The translations under genes and the position numbers were made by a program. From Deltaproteobacteria bacterium (lineage in GTDB: Bacteria > Myxococcota_A > UBA9160 > SZUA-336): a stretch of DNA of 64,000 bases. The notes under the pieces were generated by a model that made no database searches, was not told the DNA's origin, and saw nothing but the letters and a program-made list of their open reading frames with translations. The stretch lies in contig JAJDAJ010000091.1 of NCBI GenBank assembly GCA_029261925.1, forward strand, positions 117,866-181,865. Direction: 5' to 3'. This document shows, in pieces, positions 40,890-49,104 of this stretch. The first letter of the stretch is position 1; every line of letters begins with the position of its first letter.

Positions 40890-41849
40890 TCAGGGTAGCG
40901 GGAAGCGCGCGCAGCAGGCGGGCGTGCCGAAGATCTTCGCGTTGGCGCCGAGGATGTCGGCGATGTTGCACTGCCCGTCGCAGTTCGCGTCGCAGAGCTC
41001 CGCAGCCGGCTGCAGGCCGAAGATCACGCCGTTGATCGCCAGGATGTCCTCGATCGTGACGCGCCCGTCGCCGGTCTGGTCGCCGCACTCGCACTCGTTA
41101 CCGATCCCGTTGCCGTCGGTGTCGGCCGCCGGATCGGTCTCCGCGTAGAAGGGGCACAGGTCGGCGGCGTCGGGGGTCCCGTCGCAGTCGGCGTCGGGCG
41201 GGGGGAACGGCAGGCTGCTCGACGTGAGCGTTGCGAAGTACGGCCCGTCGTCGAAGCCGTCGACCGCGACGACGCCGAGGCCCCGCACCAGATAGTCGGT
41301 CTCCGTCAGGCTGAAGGTCTCGCCCAGGGCGGTGATCGAGAACGTCTCGCTGCTCACGTAGACGTCGCAGAAGAACCCGGCGGGCGTATCCATCGGGCCC
41401 ATCGCGGTGATCTCGGTCTGGAGCGAGTAGGTCCCGTCCACGCTGCCCGAGCCGTCCGAGACGACGATCGTACCGTTGCTGCTCTGCATGCTCCCGACGT
41501 CGGACGGGTTGGCGGCGAAGAGCAGCGGCGGCGTGTAGTCGATCGTGAGGCCCTCGGTCGCGTCGAAGTCGCGGTGCCGGCGGATGCCGTCGGCGTTCGT
41601 CCAGAACTCGCCCGAGCCGACCTCGTCGCCGGCGATCGAGCGGCGCTCCTTCGTCAGCACGCCGCCCACGTTCACGGTGCCCGGCTGGATCTGCACCGTG
41701 ACGGGGCCGAGCTCGGTGTCGTAGGTCCAGGTCGCGCCGTCGGACAGCGGGAAGTAAGCGGCGGGATCGACGGGGTCGGCCAGCGCCGGTACGGCGAGGC
41801 TGAGCAGGAGGCAGGCCAGGGCAGGGGCGGGAGCAGGCAGGTGTCGCAT
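40890..41849 (-). CDS. Secreted protein with C-terminal dockerin-like pair
   Basis: The product is 319 residues: a signal peptide (LACLLLSLAVPALA), a beta-rich domain of about 200 residues resembling lipoprotein-like or LolA-type sandwiches (YFPLSDGATWTYDTELG), a calcium-rich linker (PDADCDGTPDAADLCPFY, a thrombospondin-3-like repeat), and two dockerin-like loops: DQTGDGRVTIEDILAINGV and DANCDGQCNIADILGANAKI. The C-terminal partner is unknown. The ATG lacks a Shine-Dalgarno, and TATCCT ends 6 nt before it. Confidence 0.85.
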   Translation of the reverse strand: MRHLPAPAPALACLLLSLAVPALADPVDPAAYFPLSDGATWTYDTELGPVTVQIQPGTVNVGGVLTKERRSIAGDEVGSGEFWTNADGIRRHRDFDATEGLTIDYTPPLLFAANPSDVGSMQSSNGTIVVSDGSGSVDGTYSLQTEITAMGPMDTPAGFFCDVYVSSETFSITALGETFSLTETDYLVRGLGVVAVDGFDDGPYFATLTSSSLPFPPPDADCDGTPDAADLCPFYAETDPAADTDGNGIGNECECGDQTGDGRVTIEDILAINGVIFGLQPAAELCDANCDGQCNIADILGANAKIFGTPACCARFPLP

Positions 41850-41855
41850 GCGCCC

Positions 41856-41861
41856 AGGATA
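41856..41861 (-). promoter_or_regulatory. -10-like element 6 nt before the dockerin gene
   Basis: On the minus strand TATCCT is separated from the ATG at 41849 by GGGCGC. This is the same 6-nt spacing as at other starts without a Shine-Dalgarno. It faces away from the promoter of the GFA gene. Confidence 0.4.
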
Positions 41862-41879
41862 CCAGCATGCCGCGGGCCG

Positions 41880-41908
41880 TTGACCCGGGGGCTCCCCGGG
41901 CGTACAAC
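41880..41908 (+). promoter_or_regulatory. Sigma70-like promoter of the GFA gene
   Basis: TTGACC (41880-41885), a 17-bp spacer, and TACAAC (41903-41908). Transcription would start at or one base before the ATG at 41916, so the mRNA is probably leaderless or has a one-base leader. Confidence 0.5.
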
Positions 41909-41915
41909 GGGAGCC

Positions 41916-42341
41916 ATGGCGTCCAGCACCGTCCCCGGATCCTGCCTCTGCGGGGCCGTTCGCTTCGAGATCGAGCTGCCCACGCGCGCCTGCGTGCACT
42001 GCCACTGCTCGATGTGCCGGCGCGGGCACGGGGCGGGCTACGTGACCTGGTTCGTCGTGCCGCGCGAGCGCTTTCGCCTGAAGTCCGAGCCCGGTGTCCT
42101 GCGGCAGTACACGTCGTCGGACCACGGCATGCGCAGCTTCTGCGGCACCTGTGGCAGCTCGCTGTTCTGCGAGTCGAGCCGCCATCCCGACGACATCGAC
42201 ATCGTGCTGGCGAACATGCAGGCGCCCATCGACCTCGAGCCGCAGCTGCACGTCTACTACAGCGACCGCATCGACTGGATGCCCGTCGACGAGGCGCTGC
42301 CGCGGCTCGGCGGCAGCAGCGGCGTCGAGCCGCTGGACTAG
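41916..42341 (+). CDS. GFA-family (glutathione-dependent formaldehyde-activating-like) protein
   Basis: This is a 141-residue zinc protein of the GFA (CENP-V-like) fold. Zinc-binding cysteines are seen in GSCLCGAVRFE, CHCSMCRRGHG and FCGTCGSSLF. The family name comes from Gfa, thought to speed the reaction of formaldehyde with glutathione; most members have no proven reaction. The ATG at 41916 lies directly behind a promoter-like element. It is convergent with an acyl-CoA synthetase gene, with one base between the two stop codons. Confidence 0.9.
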   Translation: MASSTVPGSCLCGAVRFEIELPTRACVHCHCSMCRRGHGAGYVTWFVVPRERFRLKSEPGVLRQYTSSDHGMRSFCGTCGSSLFCESSRHPDDIDIVLANMQAPIDLEPQLHVYYSDRIDWMPVDEALPRLGGSSGVEPLD

Positions 42342-42342
42342 C

Positions 42343-43989
42343 TCAGGCCTCCGCGTCCCCGGCGGCGATCCGCTCCGCCAGCAGCCGCGTGAGCTCGCCC
42401 TTCTGAACCTTGCCGCTGTCGGTGAACGGCAGCTCGTCGCGCGTCACGAAGAAGACGTGCCGCGGCACCTTGTAGGCCGAGAGCTCCTCGCGCAGGCGCT
42501 GGCGCAGCTCGTCGGGCTTCATCTCGACGTCCGCGCCCAGGACCACCGCCGCGGCCACGTTCTGTCCGCGGTGCGGGTGGGGCACGCCGACGACGAAGCA
42601 GGACTGCACCTCGTCGAACGACTCGACCACGACCTCGACCTCGCGCGGCGTCACGTTGGCGCCGCCGGTCTTGATCATCTCGCCGAGCCGCGCCTTGAAG
42701 AAGAGGTGGCCCTCCTCGTTGAAGTGGCCGCCGTCTCCCGTGTGGTAGTAGCCGTCCGCGTCGAGGACCTCCTCGCGCTCCCGCTTGTACATGCCCTGCA
42801 TGAGGGTCCGCCCGCGGACGCAGATCTCGCCGTACTCCCCCGTCGGCAGGGTCTCGCCCGTATCCGGGTCGACGATCTTGTGCTCCACGCCCTCGACCGC
42901 GCGGCCGAAGGAGCCGCGCAGGTGCTCCGGCAGGTCGACGTCCATGCGGTCGTACGTGTGCGGCCCGCTGGTCTCGGTCATTCCCAGCGAGTTCGAGCGA
43001 AGCAGCGGGTCGCCCGGTCGCTCCTCCTCGGGCAGCAGCTCGGGGAAGCCGCTGCGCAGCGACGAGAGGTCGCGGCGCGCGAAGTCGGGATGATCGCGCA
43101 TGGCCTGCATGTACTGCGGCCAGCCGGCCGCGTGCGTGGCGCGCTCGCGCTCGAGCAGGGCCAGCGTCTCGCCCGGCTCGAAGACCTCCTGCGCGAGCAC
43201 CGAGGCGCCCACGTGCATGTTCTGCAGCAGCACGATGACCAGGCCGCCCACCCAGAAGAAGGGCATCGGCGACCAGTAGCGGTCGTCGGGCGAGGTGTCG
43301 CGGTAGCGGTTCAGGGCGTGCGCGTGGCGCAGGATGGCGCCGTGCGTGTGCATCGCGGCCTTCGGCTCGGCGGTGCTGCCGGAGCTGTAGATCAGCACCA
43401 GCAGGTCGGCGGGGGAGACGCTGGCCTCGACCTCGCGCAGGAAGGCGTCGTCGATCCCCGCGGTCGCGTCGCCGGCGTCGCGCAGCTCGGAGCCGGGCGA
43501 GGCCCAGGGCCTCGGCTCGCCACCGAAGACGAAGATCTGGCGCAGGTAGGGAAGCTCGGGGCACGCCAGAATGCCGCTGCCCGGCCGGTGCCCGGCGAGA
43601 CCGGGTGCGCAGGCCTCGAGGCGCTCCTGGTAGTCGTTCGACAGCAGGCCGGGCGTCATCAGCAGCGTGTGAACGTCGGCGTGGCGGAGCGTCCAGCCCA
43701 GCTCCCGCGCCTTGTAGAAGGTGTTCATCGGCACGGCCAGTGCCCCGATCCGCGTCACCGCGAGCCAGCTGATCACCCACTCCGGCCCGTTCGGGAAGAG
43801 CACGCCCACGCGGGTGCCCTTGCCGACCCCGCGTGCCAGCAGCCCGCGGGCCAGCCGGGCCGATTCCGCCTCGGCCTCGGCGTAGCTGATGCTGCGACCC
43901 TCCAGCGAGATCAGCGGTCGCTCCCCGAAGCGGCCGGTCGCGTAGCGCAGGAACCCGGGGACGGTGGGCTCGACGTCGAGGTACGGCAC
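42343..43989 (-). CDS. AMP-forming acyl-CoA synthetase/ligase
   Basis: The product is about 548 residues and of the ANL superfamily. The phosphate-binding loop is LIYSSGSTAEPKAAMHTHG (a variant of YTSGTTGxPKG), followed by LGMTETSG, GEYGEICVRG, YYHTGDGGHF, KTGGANVTPREVE and the terminal catalytic lysine in TDSGKVQKGEL. It activates a carboxylic acid with ATP and CoA. The GTG at 43989 is preferred because TGTACT sits 6 nt before it, as at other leaderless starts; a TTG at 44067 would add 26 low-complexity residues. It is divergent from the phosphotriesterase-like gene. Confidence 0.92.
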   Translation of the reverse strand: MPYLDVEPTVPGFLRYATGRFGERPLISLEGRSISYAEAEAESARLARGLLARGVGKGTRVGVLFPNGPEWVISWLAVTRIGALAVPMNTFYKARELGWTLRHADVHTLLMTPGLLSNDYQERLEACAPGLAGHRPGSGILACPELPYLRQIFVFGGEPRPWASPGSELRDAGDATAGIDDAFLREVEASVSPADLLVLIYSSGSTAEPKAAMHTHGAILRHAHALNRYRDTSPDDRYWSPMPFFWVGGLVIVLLQNMHVGASVLAQEVFEPGETLALLERERATHAAGWPQYMQAMRDHPDFARRDLSSLRSGFPELLPEEERPGDPLLRSNSLGMTETSGPHTYDRMDVDLPEHLRGSFGRAVEGVEHKIVDPDTGETLPTGEYGEICVRGRTLMQGMYKREREEVLDADGYYHTGDGGHFNEEGHLFFKARLGEMIKTGGANVTPREVEVVVESFDEVQSCFVVGVPHPHRGQNVAAAVVLGADVEMKPDELRQRLREELSAYKVPRHVFFVTRDELPFTDSGKVQKGELTRLLAERIAAGDAEA

Positions 43990-43995
43990 GGGCGC

Positions 43996-44001
43996 AGTAC
44001 A
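43996..44001 (-). promoter_or_regulatory. -10-like element before the acyl-CoA synthetase
   Basis: On the minus strand TGTACT is followed by six bases and then GTG at 43989. It matches four of six positions of TATAAT. It helps choose the GTG start, but it is weaker than the other examples. Confidence 0.3.
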
Positions 44002-44108
44002 CCACGACCGGACCGCCGCTGTCGCGCGACCGGGCGGCCCGGCGGCGTCGCGGCCGGCGTGGGACAATGCCGGGGCCGGGGCCGCTGCCCGGCCCGGAGG
44101 AGCGACGC

Positions 44109-45095
44109 ATGGCCACGCAGATCCAGACCGTCACCGGACCCATCGAGCTCGACGACCTCGGGCCCACGCTGATGCACGAGCACGTCGTCACCGGCATGCC
44201 GGGCTGGGAGACCGACGTGCTGGCTCCGGGCCAGACGCGCCGCGACATGCTCCAGATCTCCAAGGATCGCATCGCCGAGATGCAGGACGTGGGCGTGCGC
44301 GCCATGATCGATCCGTGCGCCTCGGACCTCGGGCGCGACGTGGAGTTCTGCGCCGAGGTATCGCAGGCCTCGGGGTTCCCGATCGTCGCCGCCAGCGGGC
44401 TGTACAACGAGGCGCTGGGCGGCACCTCGTACTGGAAGATCCGCGGCATGGTGGGCCAGTCGGGCGCCGACGAGATGGCGGAGATCTTCGTGCGGGAGCT
44501 GACCGAGGGCGTCGGCGACACGGGGATCCGTACGGGCATCATCAAGATCGCCAGTGGCAGCGGTGCGATCACGCCCTACGAGCGCATGGTCTTCGAGGCC
44601 GCGGCGAAGGCGTCGATCGCCACCGGCGCGCCGATCACCACGCACACCGACGACGGCGAGCTGGGCGTCGAGCAGCAGGAGCTGCTGGCCTCGCACGGCG
44701 TGCCGCCGCACCGCGTCATCATCGGACACGTCTGCGGCACCGGAGACCAGGCGTACCACTGGCGGCTGGTGCAGGGGGGTACGTACCTCGGATTCGACCG
44801 CTTCGGTATCGAGTCTTCGAATCCCGACGAGGTGCGTGTGGCCTCGCTGCTCGCGCTGATGCAGGCGGGCGCGACGTCGCGCGTCGTGGTCTCGCACGAC
44901 ACGGTCTGGTGCTGGCGCGGCCGGCCGTTCGCTCCCGATCCGAACTGGACGCCCGGGCAGTTCTGCCGGCGCATCGTGCCGCTGCTGCGCGCCGGCGGGG
45001 CCACCGACGCGCAGATCGACACCCTGCTCGTGGACAATCCCCGCCGCTACTTCTCCGGCGAGCCGCTGCCCCCGCTCGAGGGTGAGGGCGCTTGA
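44109..45095 (+). CDS. Phosphotriesterase-family metal-dependent hydrolase (PTE/lactonase-like)
   Basis: This is a 328-residue TIM-barrel hydrolase of the phosphotriesterase-related family. Binuclear-metal ligands appear in order: HxH in LMHEHVV, the bridging lysine in GIIKIASGSG, His in ITTHTDDGE, His in IIGHVCG and the catalytic Asp in VVSHDTVW. Known relatives open lactones or cleave phosphotriesters; the absence of an organophosphate context favours a lactone or related ester (inference). The ATG at 44109 follows CGGAGGAG. Its stop codon overlaps the next gene. Confidence 0.93.
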   Translation: MATQIQTVTGPIELDDLGPTLMHEHVVTGMPGWETDVLAPGQTRRDMLQISKDRIAEMQDVGVRAMIDPCASDLGRDVEFCAEVSQASGFPIVAASGLYNEALGGTSYWKIRGMVGQSGADEMAEIFVRELTEGVGDTGIRTGIIKIASGSGAITPYERMVFEAAAKASIATGAPITTHTDDGELGVEQQELLASHGVPPHRVIIGHVCGTGDQAYHWRLVQGGTYLGFDRFGIESSNPDEVRVASLLALMQAGATSRVVVSHDTVWCWRGRPFAPDPNWTPGQFCRRIVPLLRAGGATDAQIDTLLVDNPRRYFSGEPLPPLEGEGA

Positions 45096-45481
45096 GCGCG
45101 AACACCGCGACCGTGGATCGGATGATGGCCGGCTGGCAGGCGCTCGACGTCGACGCCGTGATGGACTGCTTCACCGCCGACGCGGTCTACGTCAACGTTC
45201 CGCTGGAGCCCGTGCACGAGGGCGCGGCGGCCATCCGCGCGGCGGTCGAGGGCTTCATGGCCATGGGCGAGGCGATCGAGTTCGTGGTCCACCACACCGC
45301 GGAGAGCCCGGCGACGGGCGTGGTGATGAACGAGCGTACGGACCGATTCAGGATCCGGGGCGAGTGGCTCGAGGCGCCGGTCGTCGGCGTCTTCGAGCTG
45401 CGCGACGGCCGGATCTCGGCCTGGCGTGACTACTTCGACGCCTCGGACTTCGAGCGCTTCGAGAGCCGGCTCGAGGGGTAG
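45092..45481 (+). CDS. Limonene-1,2-epoxide-hydrolase-like protein
   Basis: This is a 129-residue cone-fold protein of the SnoaL/NTF2 superfamily. It shows the specific active-site pattern of limonene-epoxide hydrolase: Tyr and Asn in AVYVNVPLE, Arg and Asp in NERTDRFRI and a second Asp in WRDYFDASD. Such enzymes add water to an epoxide in one step. The pattern makes epoxide hydrolysis more likely than a generic SnoaL cyclase or ketosteroid isomerase. The TTG start overlaps the stop codon of the upstream hydrolase, and an amidohydrolase follows after 3 bp, so the three are co-translated. Confidence 0.85.
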   Translation: MSANTATVDRMMAGWQALDVDAVMDCFTADAVYVNVPLEPVHEGAAAIRAAVEGFMAMGEAIEFVVHHTAESPATGVVMNERTDRFRIRGEWLEAPVVGVFELRDGRISAWRDYFDASDFERFESRLEG

Positions 45482-45484
45482 GCC

Positions 45485-46636
45485 ATGGACCGCATCATGC
45501 TGATCAGCGCGGACTGCCACGCGGGCCCGCCGCCGGCGACCTACCGCGAGTACATGCCGTCGAGCCTCCACGGGGCCTACGATGCCTGGCTCGCCGGGGC
45601 CGAGGCGCAGCGCCGCCGGCGTATGGGCCTGTTCGACGACGAGTTCATGCAGGGCTTCGAGGCCGCGGGCGCGGAGGGACTGAGCGGCGCCTGGGATCCC
45701 GGGCGCCGCGACGCCGAGCTCGAGGCCGACGGTACCGTCGCGGAGGTGGTCTTTCCCGACTCGATCGTGGCCGGCGGCGTACCCTTCGGCGCTGGCATCG
45801 GCATGAACTCGCGCGAGATCGACCCGCAGCTGACGCTCGCGGGCGCGCGCGCACACAACCGCTGGCTGAAGGATCTCTGTGAGGCGAGCCCGGGGCGCCG
45901 CGGGGGCATCGCACCGATCCCGATCGACGACATCGACGTCGCCGTCGAGGAGATCGCCGGGGTGCGCAGGAGCATCCCGCACGCCGGAGTCCTGCTGCCG
46001 GCCGGGACGGGCAGCCTGCCCCTGTACCACGACCCGCGCTACGAGCCGATCTGGGCGACCTGCGAGGCGCTCGAGCTGCCGGTGCACATTCACACCGGCA
46101 GCGGTCCGCCCGACTACGGCGACTTCCCGTTCGCACCGATCCTGTACGTCTGCGAGGCGCCCTGGTTCGCGCACCGCCCGCTGACGTTCGCGATCTGGTC
46201 GGGCATCTTCGAGCGCCATCCGCGGCTGCGCTGGATCATGACCGAGCAGGGCGCGGGCTGGATCCCGGGGCTGCTCCGGCAGTGGGACGGGCTCTTCGAC
46301 CGGCCCATGTTCCGCCACCTGCGCGGTGCGCTGAGCCTCAGGCCGAGCGAGTACTGGGCGCGGCAGTGCCTGGTGGGCGCGTCGATGTTGAGCCCGGAGG
46401 AGTGTGCGCTGCGCCACCGCATCGGCGTCGAGACGATCATGTGGGGCAGCGACTACCCCCACCCGGAGGGCACCTGGCCGCACACCCGGGAGCGCCTGCA
46501 CGAGACCTTCGACGGGGTCCCCGAGGGCGAGGCGCGCGCCATGCTCGGGGGCAACGCGGCGCGCGTGTACGGTTTCGACCCCGGCACGCTGGCACCGGCG
46601 GTCGAGCGCGTGGGTCCGCTGCCCGCGGAGCTCTGA
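45485..46636 (+). CDS. Amidohydrolase-2 family protein (short form)
   Basis: This is a 383-residue ACMSD-like TIM-barrel enzyme. D-x-H is in LISADCHAGPP; further metal residues are probably in LPVHIHTGSG and MWGSDYPHPEG. It is the third gene of the plus-strand trio after the phosphotriesterase-like and epoxide-hydrolase-like genes. It belongs to the same subgroup as the two minus-strand copies at 46667 and 47904, which it meets tail to tail. The reaction is either C-C or C-N bond hydrolysis, or decarboxylation, of a cyclic acid. Confidence 0.93.
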   Translation: MDRIMLISADCHAGPPPATYREYMPSSLHGAYDAWLAGAEAQRRRRMGLFDDEFMQGFEAAGAEGLSGAWDPGRRDAELEADGTVAEVVFPDSIVAGGVPFGAGIGMNSREIDPQLTLAGARAHNRWLKDLCEASPGRRGGIAPIPIDDIDVAVEEIAGVRRSIPHAGVLLPAGTGSLPLYHDPRYEPIWATCEALELPVHIHTGSGPPDYGDFPFAPILYVCEAPWFAHRPLTFAIWSGIFERHPRLRWIMTEQGAGWIPGLLRQWDGLFDRPMFRHLRGALSLRPSEYWARQCLVGASMLSPEECALRHRIGVETIMWGSDYPHPEGTWPHTRERLHETFDGVPEGEARAMLGGNAARVYGFDPGTLAPAVERVGPLPAEL

Positions 46637-46666
46637 GCTCGCTGCGGCGCGGCGGGCCGGCCGCTG

Positions 46667-47872
46667 CTAGCCCGCGAAGGGCGCCTTGTCGGGGCCGATG
46701 CGCTCGACCAGCGGGGCGAGCTTGGCCACGTCGAAGCCGTAGAGCTCGGCCGCGGTCCCGCCCAGCATGGCCTCGGTCTCGGCCGCGGGCAGGCCGCGGA
46801 AGGTCTCCACCATCCGGTCGCGCGTGTGCGGCCAGGTGCCCTCCGGGTGGGGGTAGTCGCTGCCCCACATCATGCAGCCCACGCCGATCTCGTGGCGCTT
46901 CTCGGCCTCGCCGCGCGCGAAGAACGTGCCCAGGCGCACGTTGCGCCTGAAGTACTCACTGGGTTTCATCGAAAGGTGGCTGCGGTAGTCGCCGAGCTTC
47001 GCGGTGACGTGCCAGTCCACGTAGCGCGCGTCGAGGTGCTCCAGGTAGCCCGGCGCCCAGGTGGTCGTGGCCTCGGTGATCACCACGCGGAGCTCCGGGT
47101 AGCGCTCGAAGATCCCCCCCCAGATGAAGAAGGTGAGCGGGCGCACGACCGCCCAGACCGCCTCGCAGACGTAGATGCCCATGCCGCCCGGAAGGGGCTG
47201 CTGCCCGGGAGCCGGCGGCCAGTCGCCGAAGTACTCGTGGGAAGGCGCGGGACCCGAGTGGAAGTGCACGACCACGTCGAGATCCTGGCAGACCGCCCAG
47301 AGCGGCTCGTAGCGCGGGTGGTGGTAGGGCGCGTGCGGCTGCCACATCACCGGGATCATGATCGAGCCCAGCCCGTTCGCGACCGCCCAGCGCACCTCGG
47401 CCACCGCCTCATCGACGTCCCAGGTCGCGGGCACCACGGCGACACCGCGACGTCGCTCGGGCGCCATCTGGCAGAGCTCGGCGAGCCAGCGGTTGTGCGC
47501 GCGCGCTCCGGCCCACTGCGTGGCGTACTCGCCGCCCTGTGGACCGACGCCCAGGCCGGCGCCGAACGGCGGCGAGTTGTTCTCGGTGATGCCGTCGGGA
47601 AAGATCACCTCGGCCGCGATGCCGTCGTGGTCGAGCACGTCGATGCGCTGCTCGTGATCCCATGCGCCCGTGAGCTGCTTCTCGATGCCCTGCCGCCACC
47701 TGGCATTGATGTCCTCGACCAGCATGAGCTTGCGCGTCTCGCGGGCCGCGTCGAGCTGCACCTGCACGTCGTGCTGATAGCGCTCGCGGAACTCCGGATC
47801 GAGGTACTCGAGGTAGTCGCCGGGAGGCAGGCCGGCGTGGCAGTCGGTCGAGATGACGAGCTGGCGGTTCAT
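46667..47872 (-). CDS. Amidohydrolase-2 family protein (short form)
   Basis: This is a 401-residue member of the ACMSD-like family with VISTDCHAGLPPGDYLEYLD at the start, ARAHNRWLAELCQ, VVVHFHSGPA and MMWGSDYPHPEGTWPHTRDR near the end. It is closely related to the products at 45485 and 47904. The ATG at 47872 follows GGAGAG; an in-frame ATG at 47884 is less well placed. It is the last gene of a ten-gene minus-strand run that begins with two TonB receptors. The substrate is unknown. Confidence 0.93.
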   Translation of the reverse strand: MNRQLVISTDCHAGLPPGDYLEYLDPEFRERYQHDVQVQLDAARETRKLMLVEDINARWRQGIEKQLTGAWDHEQRIDVLDHDGIAAEVIFPDGITENNSPPFGAGLGVGPQGGEYATQWAGARAHNRWLAELCQMAPERRRGVAVVPATWDVDEAVAEVRWAVANGLGSIMIPVMWQPHAPYHHPRYEPLWAVCQDLDVVVHFHSGPAPSHEYFGDWPPAPGQQPLPGGMGIYVCEAVWAVVRPLTFFIWGGIFERYPELRVVITEATTTWAPGYLEHLDARYVDWHVTAKLGDYRSHLSMKPSEYFRRNVRLGTFFARGEAEKRHEIGVGCMMWGSDYPHPEGTWPHTRDRMVETFRGLPAAETEAMLGGTAAELYGFDVAKLAPLVERIGPDKAPFAG

Positions 47873-47903
47873 GCTTCTCTCCATCCTGCGCGGCGCGCGC
47901 TGG

Positions 47904-49070
47904 TCACGCGCCGATGCTCTCGAGCGGCGGGCCGAGCTGGTCGGCCAGCGGCCGGAGCCGGTCGATGTCGAAGCCGTAGACCTCTGCCGCCGTCTCGCCG
48001 AGCATTCGCGAGACGTCGCGGGTCTCGACGTCCTTGAAGATCTTCTGCAGCGTGGCCTGGGTATTGGGCCAGCACCCTTCCAGGTGCGGGTAGTCCGAGC
48101 CCCACATCAGCTTGTCGATGCCGAGCTCGTGGCGCGTGTCCCACTCGCCCTCGTCCATGAACGAGGCGCCGATGAAGACCTGCCGCCGGTAGTAGTCGCT
48201 CGGCTTCAGCGGGAGCGTGTGCCGCAGCTGCCGGAACATGGGCAGCTCGTAGCGCGAGTCCAGCAGCTTGAGGGTCGGGATCATCCAGTCGGCCTTCTGC
48301 TCGCTCATCACGAAGCGCATCCGCGGGTGCCGCTCGAACACCCCCGCCCAGACCAGGAACCAGAACGGGCGGTGCGCCCACCAGGTGATCTCGGACAGGA
48401 AGATGCCCACGGAGCTGGAGAAGTCGCCGTAGTTCGGCGTCCAGCCGGAGTGCGTGTGCACCGGCATGCCGAGCTCCTCGCAGACGTCCCAGAGCGGCTC
48501 GTAGTCCGGGTGGTTGTACGCGTGCTGTCCCTCGACGACGCCCGCCGATCCCGGCAGCAGGATGCCGCCGAAGACGTCGCGCTCGCGCAGCCAGCGGACC
48601 TGGCGCACGGTCTCGTCGATGTCGTCGATCGTGATCAGGCCCACGCCGGCGCGGCGGCCGGGGGTCTCGGCGCAGAAGTCGGCGAGCCAGCGGTTGTAGG
48701 CCAGCACGCCCGCGCGCCAGCGCCCGGGGTCCTGCGCGTACTGGTAGGTCATCAGGCCCACGTCGAAGGGCAGCGGGCTGTTCGGGAAGATCACCTCGGC
48801 GACCACGCCGTCGGCATCGAGCTCGCGCAGGCGGCGCGCGGAGTCCCAGGCACCGTCCATGCCGCCCGCGGCCTCCTCCTGGAACTCGTCGACCGCCTCC
48901 TCGGCGAACAGCGGCGCACCGATGTGCTCGGCCCGGTGCCTCGCCTGGCCAGGCTCGTCGGCGAGCCAGGCATCGTACGCATCGAGCCACGCGGCATCCA
49001 GGTAAGGGCGGATCTCCGCCGGTCGGGGGCCGGCATGGCAGTCGGCCGAGATCATCAGGTAGCGGTCCAT
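47904..49070 (-). CDS. Amidohydrolase-2 family protein (short form)
   Basis: This is a 388-residue ACMSD-like enzyme: LMISADCHAGPRPAEIRPYL, LAYNRWLADFCAETPGRRAG, PVHTHSGWTPNYG and LMWGSDYPHLEGCWPNT. Compared with its paralogs it has Leu in place of Pro in the DYPHxEG motif. Metal ligands are otherwise present. It lies 31 bp before the next amidohydrolase gene and 34 bp after the SDR, all on the minus strand. It probably acts on a related intermediate in the same pathway. Confidence 0.93.
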   Translation of the reverse strand: MDRYLMISADCHAGPRPAEIRPYLDAAWLDAYDAWLADEPGQARHRAEHIGAPLFAEEAVDEFQEEAAGGMDGAWDSARRLRELDADGVVAEVIFPNSPLPFDVGLMTYQYAQDPGRWRAGVLAYNRWLADFCAETPGRRAGVGLITIDDIDETVRQVRWLRERDVFGGILLPGSAGVVEGQHAYNHPDYEPLWDVCEELGMPVHTHSGWTPNYGDFSSSVGIFLSEITWWAHRPFWFLVWAGVFERHPRMRFVMSEQKADWMIPTLKLLDSRYELPMFRQLRHTLPLKPSDYYRRQVFIGASFMDEGEWDTRHELGIDKLMWGSDYPHLEGCWPNTQATLQKIFKDVETRDVSRMLGETAAEVYGFDIDRLRPLADQLGPPLESIGA

Positions 49071-49104
49071 TCACCTCTCTCCGCGAGCCGCCCGCAGGGG
49101 CCGG

